NCBI GenBank assembly: GCA_964601575.1
Contig: CAZROA010000086.1
Location: forward strand, 1-7,352
DNA: 7,352 nucleotides
Direction: 5' to 3'
Origin: CAZKEG01 sp964601575
GTDB taxonomy: Bacteria > Desulfobacterota > Thermodesulfobacteria > Thermodesulfobacteriales > Thermodesulfatatoraceae
The position numbers and the translations under genes are program-made. This document shows positions 5,751 to 7,352 of this stretch, in pieces. Each line of letters opens with the position of its first letter. The stretch's first letter is position 1. The notes below the pieces were generated by a model, which was not told the DNA's origin, ran no database searches, and saw only the letters and a program-made list of their open reading frames with translations.

Positions 5751-6461
5751 TTAAGTCTTTTTTGCTAATCGGGAACAGAGGAGCCCTACTTCAAACAACA
5801 GATAGAGCGGAACGCCCATGAGGGCCATATTAAAGGCATCCGGTGTAGGAGTAAGGACGGCGGCCAGGATAGAGATAATCAGGATGGCATGGCGTCTAAA
5901 ACGCCCGGCTTTATAAGGATCGAGAAGGCCGATCTTGGTCAGGATGACCATGATCAAGGGTAACTCAAAGATGAGACCAAAGGCCAACAAAAACAAGCCG
6001 ACGAAATTGACAAAATGCCCCACGGAGATGGTAGGAATGATCTCTTCTCTTTGAAAGGAAAGGAGAAACTTCACTCCGTAGGGCAGGGTGACGAAGTAAC
6101 AAAAGCTCACCCCGCCGTAAAACAGCAAAAGCCCGGTCACGATGAAGAAAAGCCCTGTTAGAGGCCGAAAACCAAAGACGTTGGCCAGGGCCAGCCAGAT
6201 GATCCACAGGAGATACGGGACCAAGGTCAATACCGTACAGACCAAGGCGACTTTTAACAGGGCCAAGAAGGGTTCAAGCACCCCGAAAAAGGCAAGTTCT
6301 TGGCCCAAATGGGCCTGAACGATGCCAAGGATACGGGGTGAAAGGGCGTAAAAAGAGACGGTGGTCAGAAAAAACAAGACCCCAAGGGTGATCAGTCTTC
6401 TTCGGAGATAGAGGAGCAGGGCCAAAAACTGCTTATAGGCTTCGGTCTCCGCCTCTGGCAT
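5751..6461 (-). CDS. tatC: Sec-independent (Tat) translocase subunit TatC, divergent
   Basis: TatC is the core receptor of the twin-arginine export system in the cytoplasmic membrane, binding signal peptides of folded proteins and working with TatA/TatB. The 236-residue protein shows six hydrophobic segments and family marks: LRRRL (19-23), P42 after helix 1, EPF (63-65), FGLIFELP (161-168) and LTPTPD (203-208) in helix 5, then VPLYLLFE. Two residues known to bind the twin-arginine signal in E. coli, E15 of HLxELRxR and E103 in the first cytoplasmic loop, look absent: the first motif reads LLLYLRRRL with Tyr18 at the Glu position, and the loop ANVFGFRPLTG (93-103) has no Glu. It may be a divergent clade or a paralogue. 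No TatA/TatB gene is in the window. Its ATG overlaps the purQ stop by one base (TAATG), so the two are translationally coupled, and the cytochrome gene follows 44 nt downstream. Confidence 0.92.
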   Translation of the reverse strand: MPEAETEAYKQFLALLLYLRRRLITLGVLFFLTTVSFYALSPRILGIVQAHLGQELAFFGVLEPFLALLKVALVCTVLTLVPYLLWIIWLALANVFGFRPLTGLFFIVTGLLLFYGGVSFCYFVTLPYGVKFLLSFQREEIIPTISVGHFVNFVGLFLLAFGLIFELPLIMVILTKIGLLDPYKAGRFRRHAILIISILAAVLTPTPDAFNMALMGVPLYLLFEVGLLCSRLAKKT

Positions 6462-7288
6462 TAAAGCAGGGTCTCTCGGATATATTGGATGGCGTTTTTA
6501 AAGATAACCAAGCCCAATTCCTCTTCTGAAACAGGACCTCTGGTCCAGCGAGGATGATTGGTAAAATGATTAAAGGCCTCGGGGTGGGGCATGAGACCGA
6601 AGATACGCCCGCTCTCGTCACAAATCCCGGCGATGGCCTCCTGTGATCCGTTGGGATTATAGGGGTATTCCATGGTCGGTTTTCCAGAATCCGGGTCGGC
6701 GTATTGGACGACGATCTGATTTTGATCCCTTAAGCGCATAAGGACTGTCTCGTCCTTGGTGACAAACTTCCCTTCTCCGTGGCGCACCGGTAAGAAGAGC
6801 CTCTTGAGCCCTTTGGTAAAGACACAAGGTGAGTATTCGTTGACCTGAAGATGGACCCACCGATCTTCAAAACGCCCGGAGTCGTTATAGGTCAGGCTGG
6901 TCAAACGATCCTCATAGCGTTGGTCAAAACCCGGCAGGAGCCCTAGTTTGACCAGGAGCTGAAAACCATTACAGATGCCGATGATAAGGCCACCCCGTTC
7001 GATAAGGCGTAAAATTTGGTCCATGAGACGTTCGTTGGTACCCTGGACCCTGGCGTGGCGAAAACGATGGGCCCCGGCCTGAGCAGCCCCGAGGTGATCC
7101 CCATCCAGAAATCCCCCGGGTAAACAAAGGAGGTGGTAGTCATCGAGGCGTTTCTCGCCGTAGATCAGTTGGCTGAGGTGGACGATCTCCACCTCCTCTG
7201 CCCCAGCCAGACAACAGGCATGGGCCGTTTCCCTCTCGCAATTAGTCCCATAACCAGCGGTGACGATGACTTTAACGCGTTTGGCCAT
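6461..7288 (-). CDS. purQ: Phosphoribosylformylglycinamidine synthase subunit PurQ (long form)
   Basis: PurQ is the glutaminase subunit of FGAM synthase, releasing ammonia from glutamine for the fourth step of purine synthesis, in complex with PurL and PurS. The 275-residue protein is a class I glutamine amidotransferase: GGFLDGD (58-64) supplies the oxyanion region, the nucleophile is Cys106 in GICNGFQ, and His235 and Glu237 in PHPE complete the triad. TNCERET (15-21) is typical of PurQ. It is longer than the common bacterial form of about 220-230 residues, with extra sequence mainly around 120-165 and 185-218, as in long archaeal and deltaproteobacterial-type enzymes. The ATG is preceded by GGAGG at 6 nt (- strand, 7299-7295). 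It heads the visible run purQ-tatC-cytochrome. On the - strand, a short open frame from the window edge ends in TAA at 7321-7319, 30 nt before purQ, and may be the tail of an upstream gene; it is too short to identify as purS or purL. Confidence 0.95.
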   Translation of the reverse strand: MAKRVKVIVTAGYGTNCERETAHACCLAGAEEVEIVHLSQLIYGEKRLDDYHLLCLPGGFLDGDHLGAAQAGAHRFRHARVQGTNERLMDQILRLIERGGLIIGICNGFQLLVKLGLLPGFDQRYEDRLTSLTYNDSGRFEDRWVHLQVNEYSPCVFTKGLKRLFLPVRHGEGKFVTKDETVLMRLRDQNQIVVQYADPDSGKPTMEYPYNPNGSQEAIAGICDESGRIFGLMPHPEAFNHFTNHPRWTRGPVSEEELGLVIFKNAIQYIRETLL

Positions 7289-7352
7289 TTCTCTCCTCCC
7301 CCCTTAGCCGTTAATTCTTTAACACACCCCTGAAACAGAAACAATTTCAAAC

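Noticed and set aside
1..7352. A defence system, mobile element, CRISPR array or other new multigene system
   Set aside because: All seven genes belong to recognised families; no repeats, integrase, transposase or effector-like gene is visible.

Overview
The window carries seven protein genes and almost no spare DNA. Every gene could be recognised at family level. The mix (a class III multiheme cytochrome c, a long-form PurQ, a DUF89/ARMT1-type protein, Lys/Glu-rich proteins and moderate GC with AT-rich intergenic gaps) suggests a thermophilic anaerobic bacterium. A sulfur- or sulfate-metabolising member of Thermodesulfobacteriota/Desulfobacterota is my best guess. That assignment is inferred from gene content only; no rRNA is present.

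Layout, left to right: (1) DUF89-family metal-dependent phosphatase-like gene, + strand, 41-886. (2) A soluble GGDEF protein, + strand, 1041-1898, with a variant HGDEF signature. (3) The mutL-miaA pair, - strand, 4516 to 1888, in which mutL overlaps the start of miaA by 35 nt; miaA runs tail-to-tail into the GGDEF gene with an 11-nt overlap. (4) A 224-nt AT-rich divergent region, 4517-4740, with a 13-bp perfect inverted repeat. (5) A PsiE-family membrane protein, + strand, 4741-5202, started from TTG. (6) A - strand run of purQ (7288-6461), tatC (6461-5751) and a four-heme class III cytochrome c (5706-5203). The cytochrome gene abuts the psiE stop codon with no gap.

Functionally these are mostly housekeeping genes: DNA mismatch repair plus tRNA i6A37 modification (mutL-miaA, an association also seen in E. 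coli), purine synthesis (purQ), Tat protein export (tatC) and periplasmic electron transfer (cytochrome). The GGDEF gene adds possible c-di-GMP signalling. I see no mobile element, CRISPR array, tRNA, rRNA or phage gene, and no convincing new multigene system. The points most worth checking are residue-level departures from family consensus: HGDEF in the cyclase, DFHA in MutL, and loss of the usual signal-binding glutamates in TatC. The palindrome in front of psiE is the other.
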